Positions 18,287 through 27,150 of a DNA stretch of 64,000 bases are shown one piece after another. The position numbers and the translations under genes were made by a program. How positions within the stretch are numbered: the stretch's first letter is position 1; the number at the start of each line of letters is the position of its first letter. The DNA comes from Rhodospirillales bacterium (GTDB taxonomy: Bacteria > Pseudomonadota > Alphaproteobacteria > ATCC43930 > CGMCC-115725), in contig JAQGID010000085.1 in the NCBI GenBank assembly GCA_028291405.1, positions 1 through 64,000 on the forward strand, in the 5' to 3' direction. The notes beneath the pieces are model-generated. The model was given only the letters and a program-made list of their open reading frames with translations. It did not search any database and was not told the DNA's origin.

Positions 18287-19156
18287 TCAGATCGACCAGA
18301 CGCGCGGCATCCGCGCCGGCAGCCCGGCCGCCGCATGGCGGAAGCCGGCGCAGAAGCGTATGACGTCGCCGCGCAACGCCTGCGCGTCGCGGCCGAGAAA
18401 CCGTGCCACCATGATCCCGTTGACGATCGTTGCCGCCGCCCGGCAGACCGAATTTTCCAGCAGTGCCCGCGCCGCCTCGAGAAAGCGCGGCGCATCCTCG
18501 GCGGCGTAAAGCACCGTCGCCGCCGCCGCGGCGCCGTCGAAACCGGCCGGCCGGTCGAGCGTCCGTCGCAGATCGCCATCGAGAAGCAGCGCATCGGCCC
18601 AGACGAGCCGATCCCCACGGTAGAGCCGCCAGGAATCGAGCAGCCGGCCGCGCGTCAGAAGCTCACCGAAGGCGGCACGGCCGAAGACCACGATCTCCGC
18701 CACGAGCAGCCGGCCGCCGGGTTCGATGCGGACGGTGTTGCGGCGGGCGAGACGTGCCGCCTCGAAGAGGATCGTCTCCTGCGGCAGATATTCGAGATAG
18801 CCGCCCTCGCCGATGTCGAGCGAGACGTCGATCGCGCAGTCTGGGCCCAGCGAGCGGTAGATCTTCTCCGCCGCCTGCGTCGTCACCGTCGCGCTCGCCC
18901 CGGCATCGGCCGTGATCGCGATGCGGATCGCATCGCCGCCGGTGAGCCCGCCCGAGGTCGTGAGCAGCACCGCGGCGGTCGGATCGCCGGGCTCGACGTG
19001 CGGGAACAAGGCGCGGCACGGCGGTTGCTGGAAGACGCTGGCGACGTGGCTCCGCTTGCCCGCCGCGCCGACGGCGAAGCGGAGATCGAGGACGCCGCGG
19101 CAACGCTCGAGCAGCGTCTCCCCGACGCCGCGGTCAAGGACAGCATCATCGCGCAT
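18287..19156 (-). CDS. ureD: Urease accessory protein UreD
   Basis: A 289-residue scaffold that forms the UreD-UreF-urease complex for nickel insertion. Supporting text includes '[16 protein letters not shown]', '[12 protein letters not shown]' and '[16 protein letters not shown]', all typical of UreD. It starts directly after the urtE stop (19157), so transporter and urease genes form one transcription unit. Confidence 0.95.
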   Translation of the reverse strand: MRDDAVLDRGVGETLLERCRGVLDLRFAVGAAGKRSHVASVFQQPPCRALFPHVEPGDPTAAVLLTTSGGLTGGDAIRIAITADAGASATVTTQAAEKIYRSLGPDCAIDVSLDIGEGGYLEYLPQETILFEAARLARRNTVRIEPGGRLLVAEIVVFGRAAFGELLTRGRLLDSWRLYRGDRLVWADALLLDGDLRRTLDRPAGFDGAAAAATVLYAAEDAPRFLEAARALLENSVCRAAATIVNGIMVARFLGRDAQALRGDVIRFCAGFRHAAAGLPARMPRVWSI

Positions 19157-19852
19157 TCAGACCGTAAGGTAGCGGCGAACATCGCTTTCGACCATCCCCT
19201 GCGCGTCGCCCGCCAGGACGACCTCGCCACGGTCCATCACGGCATAGCGGTCGGCGAGATCGCGAGCGAACTCGAAATACTGCTCGACCAGGACGATCGC
19301 CATGTCGCCGCGGTCGGCGAGCATGCGGATGACGCGCTCGATGTCCTTGATGATCGACGGCTGGATGCCCTCGGTCGGCTCGTCGAGGATGAGGAGCTGT
19401 GGCCGCGTCACCAGGGCACGGCCGATCGCGAGCTGCTGCTGCTGGCCGCCCGAGAGATCGCCGCCCCGACGCTCCTGCATGTCCTTGAGGATCGGGAAGA
19501 GCGTGTAGATCTCGTCGGGAATGGTCCGCTCGGCGGGCGGCAAGGCAGCAAAGCCGGTCTTGAGATTCTCCAGCACCGAGAGCCGCGGGAAGATCTCGCG
19601 GCCCTGCGGCACCATGGCCATGTGCCGCCGCGCCCGCTCGTAGGGCTTCAGCCGCGTGATGTCGTGACCGTCCCAGACGATCGATCCGCTCGTCACCGGA
19701 TGGAGGCCGAAGATCGCGCGCAGCAGGCTCGACTTGCCGACCCCGTTGCGCCCGAGGACGCAGGTGATCTTGCCCTTCTCGGCGGTGATGCTGACCGAGC
19801 GCAGGGCGTGGCTGGCGCCGTAGTAGAGGTTGATGCCTTCGACCGACAGCAT
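19157..19852 (-). CDS. urtE: Urea ABC transporter ATP-binding protein UrtE
   Basis: This 231-residue ATPase shows Walker A 'LGRNGVGKSSLLRA', signature 'DLSGGQQQQLAIGRAL' and Walker B 'LLILDEPTEGIQPSI'. The branched-chain-amino-acid-type subfamily and 'GINLYYGASHALRSV' fit UrtE. It pairs with UrtD to energise high-affinity urea import. It is the last transporter gene, abutting ureD. Confidence 0.95.
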   Translation of the reverse strand: MLSVEGINLYYGASHALRSVSITAEKGKITCVLGRNGVGKSSLLRAIFGLHPVTSGSIVWDGHDITRLKPYERARRHMAMVPQGREIFPRLSVLENLKTGFAALPPAERTIPDEIYTLFPILKDMQERRGGDLSGGQQQQLAIGRALVTRPQLLILDEPTEGIQPSIIKDIERVIRMLADRGDMAIVLVEQYFEFARDLADRYAVMDRGEVVLAGDAQGMVESDVRRYLTV

Positions 19853-19855
19853 GGA

Positions 19856-20641
19856 TCAGCGCCCGAGATAGACTTCGATGACACGGGGATCGTTCTGGAC
19901 GTGGTCGAGCGGCCCCTCGGCCAGCACCGAGCCCTCATGCAGCACGGTGATGCGGGCGCCGAGGCGGCGCACGAACTCCATGTCGTGCTCGACGACGACG
20001 AGGGTGCGCTGGCCGGCGATCGACAGGATGAGGTCGGCGGTCTCCTCGGTTTCGTGGTCGGTCATGCCGGCGACGGGCTCGTCGAGCAGGAGCAGCTGCG
20101 CGTCCTGGACGAGCAGCATGCCGATCTCGAGCCATTGCTTCTGGCCGTGGCTGAGCGCGCCGGCGATCTCGTCGTGCCGTTCCTTGAGGCCGATCTCGAC
20201 GAGCATCTCCTCGATCCGGTCGCGTTCGGATCCGACCATCTTGTAGAAGAGGGTTCGCCAGGTGCCGCGCGCCGTCTTGAGGGCAAGCTCGAGGTTCTGG
20301 AAGACCGTCAGGTTCTCGAAGACGGTCGGCTTCTGGAACTTGCGGCCGATGCCGAGATTGGCGATGGCGCTCTCGTCCTGCTTGGTGAGATCGATCGTGC
20401 CGTCGAAGAAGACGACCCCGGTATTGGGCCGGGTCTTGCCGGTGATGATGTCCATCATCGTTGTCTTGCCGGCGCCGTTCGGGCCGATGATGGTGCGCAG
20501 CTCGCCCTTGCCGATGACCAGCGACAGATTGTTGATCGCCTTGAAGCCGTCGAAGCTGACCGAGACGCCGTCGAGGTAAAGATGCGTGTCGGCGGCGGGG
20601 CTCGCCGTCGGCGCGGGCGGTGCGACGAGGGTCTCAGTCAT
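19856..20641 (-). CDS. urtD: Urea ABC transporter ATP-binding protein UrtD
   Basis: A 261-residue ATPase with Walker A 'IGPNGAGKTTMMDI', the UrtD-typical signature 'ALSHGQKQWLEIGMLL' (SHGQ in place of SGGQ) and Walker B 'LLLLDEPVAGMTD'. An Ala/Pro-rich N-terminus precedes the domain. The start overlaps the end of urtC by eight bases, so translation is coupled. Confidence 0.95.
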   Translation of the reverse strand: MTETLVAPPAPTASPAADTHLYLDGVSVSFDGFKAINNLSLVIGKGELRTIIGPNGAGKTTMMDIITGKTRPNTGVVFFDGTIDLTKQDESAIANLGIGRKFQKPTVFENLTVFQNLELALKTARGTWRTLFYKMVGSERDRIEEMLVEIGLKERHDEIAGALSHGQKQWLEIGMLLVQDAQLLLLDEPVAGMTDHETEETADLILSIAGQRTLVVVEHDMEFVRRLGARITVLHEGSVLAEGPLDHVQNDPRVIEVYLGR

Positions 20642-21776
20642 GGCCTGCCGCCACCGCCACGGCGGATTGCCGCCGGGCTCGCCAGAAGCGCCATTTCTGC
20701 CCGATGCCGACGACGCCCTGCGGCAGGAACATGGTGACCAGGATGAACAATCCTCCGAGGAAGAAGAGCCAGAAATCCGGCGCCGCGCCGGTCAGCCAGG
20801 ATTTGCCGAGATTGACCAGGACGGCTCCCAGGATGGCGCCCGCGAGCGTGCCGCGGCCGCCGACCGCGACCCAGATCGCGATCTCGATCGAGTTGGCCGG
20901 CGAGAACTCGCTGGGATTGATGATGCCGATCTGCGGCACATAGAGCGCGCCGGCGAGCCCGGCCAGCATCGCCGAGACGGTGAAGACGAAGAGCTTGGCG
21001 TTGGTGGTCGAGTAGCCGATGAAGCGGACCCGCGCCTCGGCGTCGCGCAGCGCCAGCAGGACGCGGCCCAGCTTCGAGGTGACGATCGCCCGGCAGATCA
21101 GATAGGCGATGCCGAGGGCGATGACGGTCGCGATATAGAGGCCGATGCGGGTCGACGGCAGATGCAGATCGTAGCCGAGCAGCGACTTGAAATCGGTCAG
21201 CCCGTTGTTGCCGCCGAAGCCCATATCGTTGCGGAAGAAGGCGAGCATCAGCGCGAAGGTCGTCGCCTGGGTGATGATCGAGAGATAGACGCCGGTAACC
21301 CGCGAGCGGAAGGCGAACCAGCCGATCAGCATGCCGAAGAATCCGGGCACGAGCAGCGCCATCGCCGCAGCGAACCAGAAATGGTTGAAGCCGTACCAGT
21401 ACCAGGGCAGCTCCTGCCAGTTCAGGAACACCATGAAGTCGGGCAGCAGCGGATTGCCGTAGACGCCGCGCGTGCCGATCTCGCGCATCAGATACATGCC
21501 GAAGGCATAGCCGCCGAGCGCGAAGAACGCGCCGTGGCCGAGGCTGAGGATCCCGGCATAGCCCCAGATCAGATCGAGGGCGAGCGCCAGGATCGCGTAG
21601 CAGAGATACTTGCCGAGCAGCGGAATGAGGTAGTTGCCGAGGTGGAAGGCCGAGCCCTCCGGCGTCGCCAGATTGAGCAGCGGCACGACGGCGATCAGCA
21701 GGATGCCGACGCCGATGAAGACGGCCCAGCCCTGCCGGTTGAAGAGGAAGCCCGAGGGCGGCGCCGCTGTTGCCAT
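20634..21776 (-). CDS. urtC: Urea ABC transporter permease UrtC
   Basis: A 380-residue inner-membrane permease of the LivM type with many hydrophobic segments. The conserved loop 'SLGHGAFFALGGYAFGMYLM' and 'AILGAVLVNLGKSWLTGAAPDFW' are characteristic of UrtC. It heterodimerises with UrtB. Only one base lies between its start and the urtB stop. Confidence 0.95.
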   Translation of the reverse strand: MATAAPPSGFLFNRQGWAVFIGVGILLIAVVPLLNLATPEGSAFHLGNYLIPLLGKYLCYAILALALDLIWGYAGILSLGHGAFFALGGYAFGMYLMREIGTRGVYGNPLLPDFMVFLNWQELPWYWYGFNHFWFAAAMALLVPGFFGMLIGWFAFRSRVTGVYLSIITQATTFALMLAFFRNDMGFGGNNGLTDFKSLLGYDLHLPSTRIGLYIATVIALGIAYLICRAIVTSKLGRVLLALRDAEARVRFIGYSTTNAKLFVFTVSAMLAGLAGALYVPQIGIINPSEFSPANSIEIAIWVAVGGRGTLAGAILGAVLVNLGKSWLTGAAPDFWLFFLGGLFILVTMFLPQGVVGIGQKWRFWRARRQSAVAVAAGHD

Positions 21777-21777
21777 G

Positions 21778-23430
21778 TCAGGCCTCGACCGAGCGGCCCT
21801 TGAGGGCGAAGAGCCCGCGCGGGCGTTTCTGGATGAAGAGGATGATGGCGACGAGCACGACGATCTTGCCGAGGATCGCGCCGGCGAAAGGCTCGAGCAG
21901 CTTGTTGACGATGCCGATGCCCATCGCGCCGACCAGCGTCCCCATCAGGCTGCCGACGCCGCCGAAGACGACGACGAGGAAACTGTCGACGATATAGATC
22001 GTCCCGAGGTTCGGGCTGACGTTGCCGATCTGGCTCAGCGCCACCCCGGCCATGCCGGCGATGCCGGAGCCAAGGCCGAAGGTCAGCGCATCGATCCGTG
22101 CCGTCGCGATCCCCATGACCGAGGCGATCGGCCGGTTCTGCATGACGGCGCGGACGTAGAGACCGTAGGAGGTGCGGCTCAGCGTCACTGCCAGGGCCGC
22201 CAGCACGACGAAGCAGAAGATGATGATGTAGACGCGGTTCCAGGTGACGGTGAGACCGCCGATCACGTTGAAGCCGCCGGTCATCCACTCGGGATTCGCC
22301 ACCGCCTTGTTGGGCGCGCCGAAGACCGAGCGCACGAGCTGTTGCAGCATCAGGCTGATCCCCCAGGTCGCAAGCAGCGTCTCGAGCGGGCGGCCGTAAA
22401 GGAAGCGGATGATGCAGCGCTCGAGAGCGACGCCGACGGCGCCGGCGACGAGGAAGGCGACGGGGATCGCGACGATGAGATAGAGGCCGAAGATGCCGGG
22501 CGGCAAGAAGGCACGGAACAGCTCCTGCACGACATAGGCGGTGTAGGCGCCAAGCATGATCATCTCGCCATGCGCCATGTTGATGACGCCCATCAGCCCG
22601 AAGGTGATCGCCAGACCGATCGCTGCGAGCAGCAGCACCGAGCCGAGGCTGATCCCTTCGATCAGATTGCCGGCGACCGAGATCATCTTCAGCTTGCGCT
22701 CGATGGCCTGTGCCGCAGTTTCGGCCGCCCGCTTGACGTCGGGCGGCGTGTCGCCGGCGTCGGCGAGGCCGCGCAGCATGCCGGCGATCTCGGGATCGGT
22801 CGTGCTTGCCAGAGTCGCGATCGCCTGCGTCCGCTCGGCGCTGGTGCCGGTCTTGAGACGGACAGCGGCGAGGCTGCGGGCCATCGCGTCGCGGACGGCG
22901 GGGACCGTCTCGGTCGTCAGCGCCTTCTCCAGCGTTGCAGCCATAGCCGGCGTCGCCGTGCGGAAGGCGTCGCGCGACGCTGCGAATCGTTGCTCGGGCG
23001 ATTTGCTGAAGATCTGCAGGGCGGACATGGCGCCGTCGATCGAGCTGCGCAGGCGATTGTTGACGCGGATGCGGTCGATCGCATCCTCGGCGACGGTGCC
23101 GAGATCCTCGCCGGTGACGGCATCAGTCAGCTTGAGGTCGTCGCCGGTGGCCTCGGTGATCGCGACCTTCTGACTCTCTTGGACGACGGCGAGCTGGCCG
23201 GCGGCGAGCGCTTGAAGGACGACGATCGCGCGGGGATCGCCGAGCTCGCCGAGCGCCTTGATGGCGCCGTCCTTCTCGCTGAAATCGTCGGAGCCCAGCG
23301 TCTTCACCAGCTCAGGCAGGTCGGCAGCGCTCGCCGAGTGCGGCCCGATGGTCGCGCCGAAGATCAAAAGGGCAAGCAGCGCCACGAAGAAGCCGTAGCC
23401 GGGCCGTCCGGTGCGGGTCGCGCGGACCAT
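21778..23430 (-). CDS. urtB: Urea ABC transporter permease UrtB
   Basis: The 550-residue LivH-type permease has a signal/anchor segment, then about 200 residues of periplasmic helical repeat ('DGAIKALGELGDPRAIVVLQ') and then the membrane domain ('GLMGVINMAHGEMIMLGAYT'). The N-terminal extension is normal for UrtB and distinguishes it from amino-acid permeases. It is separated from urtA by a 126-base gap that holds a strong hairpin. Confidence 0.95.
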   Translation of the reverse strand: MVRATRTGRPGYGFFVALLALLIFGATIGPHSASAADLPELVKTLGSDDFSEKDGAIKALGELGDPRAIVVLQALAAGQLAVVQESQKVAITEATGDDLKLTDAVTGEDLGTVAEDAIDRIRVNNRLRSSIDGAMSALQIFSKSPEQRFAASRDAFRTATPAMAATLEKALTTETVPAVRDAMARSLAAVRLKTGTSAERTQAIATLASTTDPEIAGMLRGLADAGDTPPDVKRAAETAAQAIERKLKMISVAGNLIEGISLGSVLLLAAIGLAITFGLMGVINMAHGEMIMLGAYTAYVVQELFRAFLPPGIFGLYLIVAIPVAFLVAGAVGVALERCIIRFLYGRPLETLLATWGISLMLQQLVRSVFGAPNKAVANPEWMTGGFNVIGGLTVTWNRVYIIIFCFVVLAALAVTLSRTSYGLYVRAVMQNRPIASVMGIATARIDALTFGLGSGIAGMAGVALSQIGNVSPNLGTIYIVDSFLVVVFGGVGSLMGTLVGAMGIGIVNKLLEPFAGAILGKIVVLVAIILFIQKRPRGLFALKGRSVEA

Positions 23431-23497
23431 CGTGCTTCGTCTCCTGACGCTGTGCCGAGCGGATTGGGCGGGGGAGTACGCTGCCGCGCGAGGCGGT

Positions 23498-23529
23498 GGG
23501 GCCCGCCCGCCCCCGGCCGGGCGGGCCCC
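23498..23529 (-). terminator. Strong hairpin between urtA and urtB (attenuator or mRNA-stabilising stem)
   Basis: A perfect 12-base-pair stem (ggggcccgcccg / cgggcgggcccc) with an eight-base loop follows the urtA stop within about 30 bases. No T-run is present on the coding strand. Stems at this place in transport operons usually raise the yield of the binding protein over the permeases by protecting the urtA 3' end or terminating part of the transcripts. Confidence 0.7.
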
Positions 23530-23556
23530 GCGTTGCTTTGAAGAAGCTTCAGATGC

Positions 23557-24861
23557 TTAGTTTGCGAGTGCTGCTTCCTTGAACTTCGGCGCCGTGCAGT
23601 TGCCGCAGACCCAGGGGTAGGTCCAATCGGCGATCTTGCCCTTGTCCTCGGGCAGGAAGGGGCTCCAGGCGTCCGCCTTGATCGGACCCTTGGTCTGCCA
23701 GACGATGTCGAACTGACCGTTGGCCTGGATCTCGCCGATCATCACCGGCTTCGACAGGTGATGATTGGTGTTCATCACGGCGGTGAAGCCGCTCGGCGTC
23801 TTGACCTTCTGCCCGTACATCGCCTGACGCACGGCATCGACATCGGCGGTGCCGGCCTGGCGGACGGCCTGCGTCCACATCTTGAAGCCGATATAGGTCG
23901 CCTCCATCGGGTCGTTGGTCACGCGCTTGTCGTTCTTGATGAAGCTGTGCCATTCGTTGATGAAAGCCGTGTTGACCGGGCTCTTGACCGACTGGAAATA
24001 GTTCCAGGCGGCGAGATGGCCGAGCAGGTTCTTGGTGTCGATGCCGGCAAGCTCTTCCTCGCCGACAGAGAAGGCGACGACCGGAATGTCGGTTGCTTTG
24101 ATCCCCTGGTTGGCGAGTTCCTTGTAGAACGGCACGTTGGCATCGCCGTTGATCGTCGAGACGACCGCCGTCTTCTTGCCGGCTGCGGCGAACCGCTTGA
24201 TCGCGGCGACTTCGGTCTGCCAATCGGAGAAGCCGAACGGCGTGTAGTTGATCTTGATGTCCTCGGCCTTGACGCCCTTCGACTTCAGGAATGCCTCGAG
24301 GATCTTGTTCGTGGTGCGCGGATAGACATAGTCGGTGCCCTCGAGCACCCAGCGCTTCACCTCGCCGCCTTCCTTGCCCATCAGGTACTCGACCGCCGGG
24401 ATCGCCTGCTGGTTCGGCGCGGCACCGGTGTAGAACACGTTGTTCGAGCTTTCCTCGCCTTCGTACTGCACCGGGTAGAAGAGCAGCCCATTGAGCTCCT
24501 CGAAGACCGGCAGAACGGATTTGCGCGAGACCGAGGTCCAGCAGCCGAAGACCACCGAAACCTTGTCCTTCTGGATCAGCTCGCGCGCCTTCTCGGCGAA
24601 GAGCGGCCAGTCGGAGGCGGGATCGACGACGACGGCCTCGACCTTCTTGCCGAGCAGCCCGCCGTTCTTGTTGAGATCGTCGACCATCATCAGCACGGTA
24701 TCTTTCAGCGTGCTCTCGCTGATCGCCATCGTGCCAGAGAGGGAGTGAAGCACACCGATCTTGATCGTATCGGCCGCTTGTGCGCTCGCTCCGAACAGCG
24801 TGCCGGCGGCGAGCACGCTCGCCGCCGTCAGCCCCTGAATTCTTCCGCCCAGCTTCGCCAT
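23557..24861 (-). CDS. urtA: Urea ABC transporter substrate-binding protein UrtA
   Basis: From the ATG at 24861 (aaggaaag ribosome site) the precursor has 434 residues, with a signal peptide ending near 'GASAQAADTIKIG'. The mature protein shows UrtA text such as 'GVLHSLSGTMAISESTLKD', 'PASDWPLFAEKARELI', 'FGCWTSVSRKSVLPVFE' and 'GLLFYPVQYEGEE'. It captures urea in the periplasm. The ORF extends 12 codons further upstream, but those lack a ribosome site and overlap the promoter leader. It is the first gene of the 11.5 kb urt-ure operon. Confidence 0.95.
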   Translation of the reverse strand: MAKLGGRIQGLTAASVLAAGTLFGASAQAADTIKIGVLHSLSGTMAISESTLKDTVLMMVDDLNKNGGLLGKKVEAVVVDPASDWPLFAEKARELIQKDKVSVVFGCWTSVSRKSVLPVFEELNGLLFYPVQYEGEESSNNVFYTGAAPNQQAIPAVEYLMGKEGGEVKRWVLEGTDYVYPRTTNKILEAFLKSKGVKAEDIKINYTPFGFSDWQTEVAAIKRFAAAGKKTAVVSTINGDANVPFYKELANQGIKATDIPVVAFSVGEEELAGIDTKNLLGHLAAWNYFQSVKSPVNTAFINEWHSFIKNDKRVTNDPMEATYIGFKMWTQAVRQAGTADVDAVRQAMYGQKVKTPSGFTAVMNTNHHLSKPVMIGEIQANGQFDIVWQTKGPIKADAWSPFLPEDKGKIADWTYPWVCGNCTAPKFKEAALAN

Positions 24862-24906
24862 CTTTGCTTTCCTTGTGTTTGCTACAGGACGCACCACAGG
24901 GACCTT

Positions 24907-24922
24907 GGCAAAGACCGTGCCA
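24907..24922 (-). promoter_or_regulatory. Sigma-54 (RpoN) -24/-12 promoter of the urt-ure operon
   Basis: The coding strand reads TGGCACGGTCTTTGCC, matching the sigma-54 consensus TGGCACG-N4-TTGC with the GG and GC at the right spacing. It lies about 45 bases before the urtA ATG, leaving a short leader. Sigma-54 needs an enhancer-binding activator such as NtrC, so nitrogen control is expected. Confidence 0.8.
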
Positions 24923-24987
24923 TCGCTGGCGGCCGGCGCGCGGGGCGGAAATCGGCAGGAATGCTCGGCGCTTCCGGCAAAGGCGCG

Positions 24988-25019
24988 TTTTTAGGCACGA
25001 GCTGGGCGCTGCCTAAAAA
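24988..25019. promoter_or_regulatory. Inverted repeat upstream of the urtA promoter (candidate activator site)
   Basis: Ten-base perfect arms (tttttaggca / tgcctaaaaa) are separated by 12 bases. The centre lies roughly 110 bases upstream of the expected urtA transcription start, the usual distance for a sigma-54 activator site. The sequence does not match the classical NtrC box closely. Alternatively it is a bidirectional terminator behind atzF, but no T-run follows a GC stem in either direction. Confidence 0.45.
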
Positions 25020-25079
25020 GTAACCATGGGTAGGGCGTCTCGCCTAAAGATCCCGCATCTTCAGCTCGCGCGGGCGTCG

Positions 25080-26903
25080 TCACCCGCCCGCGACGAAACG
25101 CCGCCAGCTGCCGGTGTCGGAAATATCCCGCGCTCCGACGGTCGCGGCGGCCTCGCAGAGAAACCCCTTCACCACGGAGCCGTCGGCGAGGCGCAGCGAA
25201 CCGATCGACAAGGGCGGCGGCACCGCCGCGACGAAACGGCCGAAGGCAGCGGCGTCGAGCGCCCAGACCTCGGCCTCGAGCGCGGCGCCGTCGCCGTTTG
25301 CGACGCGCAGCAGGCCGGGCCGGGCCGGCGTGCCCGCGAGCAGAAACATGCGATAGCAGGAAGCGGTCCTGGTCTTGGCGACCAGCCGTGCTCCGAGGCG
25401 CTGCAGCTCGCCGTTGAGCGCCATGCCGCTCATATGCGCCCCGACCACGGCGAGCGCGAACTCGGGCGCAGCCGGCGCGGCGACGAGCGTGGTTTCGTCC
25501 GCCGTGGCGCCGGTCGCGCCGAGCGGCAGGGACAGGTGCCTCGCGAGACGATCGGCGTGAGCGGCGAGCGCATGATCGGAAAAGGCCGGTCCGATCAGGC
25601 TGACCCCCGCCGGCATGCCATCGCCGCGGAACCCGGCCGGGACAGCGATCGCCGCGAGGTCGAGCAGATTGACGAAAGTCGTGTAGAGCCCGAGATTTGC
25701 GTTGCGCTGCAGCGGCTCGGCGGCAATCTCGTCGAGGCGGTAGATTGTTCCGGCGGTCGGCAGCAACAGGAAGTCGAGGTCCGTGAGGATCGCCGCGCTC
25801 TGCCGCTTCAGCGCGCCCAGCTCGTAACTCGCGCGAAAGGCGTCGAGCGCGGTGTAGCGGCGGCCGCTCTCGATGATGCCGCGGGTGATCGGCAGGATCG
25901 CATCCGGCGATTGCGACAGCAGACGCTCGCTGGCGACCATACGCTCGGCGACCCAGGGGCCGTTGTAGAGCAATTGTCCGACGGCGTGGAACGGCGCGAA
26001 AGGAACCTCGACCGCAATGCCGCCCAGCGCCTTCATCCCCTGGACGGCGGCGGCGCAGAGTCGCGCGGTCTCGCGATCGCCGAAGAACTCCAAATCGTCC
26101 GCGGCGAGAACGCCGAAGCGAAAACCGCCGTCGCGGGCTGCCGATGCCGACGGCGCCGGGCGCGAGAACGGATCCTCCGGGTCGAAGCCGGCCGCGACAT
26201 CCAGGACAGCCATCGCATCCGCGACGGTCAGCGCGAAGATCGAGACGCAGTCGATCGAGCGGCAGGCCGGCACCACGCCGCGCGTGCTGACGAGGCCCGG
26301 CGTCGGCTTCAGCCCGACGATGTTGCCGAATGCCGCCGGTACGCGGCCCGAGCCGGCCGTGTCGGTGCCCAGCGAGAAGGACACGAGACCGGCAGCGACC
26401 GCAACCGCCGAGCCGGAGCTCGATCCACCCGGAATATAGGCGGCATCGAAGACGTTTCGCGCGACGCCATAGGGCGAGCGCGTGCCGACGAGGCCGGTCG
26501 CGAACTGGTCGAGGTTCGTCTTGCCGACCAGGATGGCGCCTGCCGCCAGCAGGTCGCGCACCACCGGCGCCGAGGCGGTGGGATGATAGGTGAAGGCGGG
26601 ACAGCCGGCCGTCGTCGGCAGCCCGGCGGCGTCGATATTGTCCTTCACTGCGAAGGGGATGCCGAACAGCGGCAGCGAGGCGACGGCGCCCGGCTGCGCG
26701 GCGAGCGCATCGAGCTCGCCGGCCCGCCGGCGCAGCGACGCCTCGTCGACACAGGTGATCCACACTGCCGGATCGCCGTGCGCGGCGAGGCGCTCGACGA
26801 GGTCGTCGACGAGCGCCGTCGCGGTCAGCCCGCCCGCGAGATAGGCGCGGCGCAGGGCCGACAGCTGCAGGGTGCGACGCGGTGACGCTCGAAGCTCGGT
26901 CAT
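25080..26903 (-). CDS. atzF: Allophanate hydrolase (amidase signature plus C-terminal domain)
   Basis: The start at 26903 ('MTELRASPRRTLQ') gives 607 residues, matching AtzF (about 605). The amidase-signature triad is present: Lys87 in 'GIPFAVKDNID', cis-Ser161 in 'IPGGSSSGSA' and nucleophile Ser185 in 'GTDTAGSGRVPA'. The C-terminal domain ('VVGAHMSGMALNGELQRLGA') is specific to allophanate hydrolases, separating it from generic amidases. It converts allophanate to ammonia and CO2. No urea carboxylase lies beside it; instead biuret enzymes do, so allophanate probably comes from biuret. The ORF extension to 27173 runs through the divergent promoter region and is rejected. Confidence 0.93.
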   Translation of the reverse strand: MTELRASPRRTLQLSALRRAYLAGGLTATALVDDLVERLAAHGDPAVWITCVDEASLRRRAGELDALAAQPGAVASLPLFGIPFAVKDNIDAAGLPTTAGCPAFTYHPTASAPVVRDLLAAGAILVGKTNLDQFATGLVGTRSPYGVARNVFDAAYIPGGSSSGSAVAVAAGLVSFSLGTDTAGSGRVPAAFGNIVGLKPTPGLVSTRGVVPACRSIDCVSIFALTVADAMAVLDVAAGFDPEDPFSRPAPSASAARDGGFRFGVLAADDLEFFGDRETARLCAAAVQGMKALGGIAVEVPFAPFHAVGQLLYNGPWVAERMVASERLLSQSPDAILPITRGIIESGRRYTALDAFRASYELGALKRQSAAILTDLDFLLLPTAGTIYRLDEIAAEPLQRNANLGLYTTFVNLLDLAAIAVPAGFRGDGMPAGVSLIGPAFSDHALAAHADRLARHLSLPLGATGATADETTLVAAPAAPEFALAVVGAHMSGMALNGELQRLGARLVAKTRTASCYRMFLLAGTPARPGLLRVANGDGAALEAEVWALDAAAFGRFVAAVPPPLSIGSLRLADGSVVKGFLCEAAATVGARDISDTGSWRRFVAGG

Positions 26904-26955
26904 GGTCTCTCGTAACGCTGATTTCCCGCGAGACGCGCGGGGTTCGGTTTGAGCA

Positions 26956-26972
26956 AGCAGGTTTGGTGCCAA
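26956..26972 (-). promoter_or_regulatory. Sigma-54 type promoter of atzF
   Basis: The coding strand reads TTGGCACCAAACCTGCT, with GG and GC at the -24/-12 spacing and a single deviation in each box. It lies about 55 bases before the atzF start, similar to the urtA promoter geometry. Confidence 0.65.
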
Positions 26973-27009
26973 TCGCCCCTCGCGGACGCGAAGCAGCGGC
27001 GTTGGGCGT

Positions 27010-27055
27010 CTTGCACACAGTCTTGCACACATAGTGATCAAGATCGTTGCACAAT
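27010..27055. promoter_or_regulatory. TTGCACAC direct repeats between divergent atzF and transporter operons
   Basis: Two exact copies of cttgcacaca (27010-27019 and 27022-27031) are followed by a third partial copy, gttgcacaat (27046-27055). They sit between the two divergent promoters and contain the TGCAC half-site found in NtrC-type boxes. A shared activator site serving both directions is likely. Confidence 0.5.
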
Positions 27056-27093
27056 CGCTGCGCAGTTTGCCGCGTTTCGCGGTTTGGCGGGCG

Positions 27094-27109
27094 TGGCACG
27101 AAACTTGAA
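27094..27109 (+). promoter_or_regulatory. Weak sigma-54-like promoter of the BMP-type transporter operon
   Basis: TGGCACGAAACTTGAA has a perfect -24 box, but the -12 GC is replaced by GA. It lies about 42 bases before the first gene of the operon. It may be a degraded or low-activity promoter. Confidence 0.4.
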
Positions 27110-27150
27110 GGAAAGCGTCGGCACAGAGTCCCGTCCGAAGAGGAACCGCC

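Noticed and set aside
17971-18618. 215-residue ORF as ureA
   Set aside because: Only the last 100 residues are UreA; the rest is the wrong frame of ureD. The GTG at 18273 is the right start.
15872-20737. 1621-residue plus-strand ORF across the urease and urt genes
   Set aside because: Antisense shadow of ureC, ureB, ureA, ureD, urtE and urtD, all of which have intact family motifs.
24862-25079. Guanidine or other riboswitch before urtA
   Set aside because: The sigma-54 start leaves a leader of only about 35 bases, too short for a riboswitch, and no such motif is visible.
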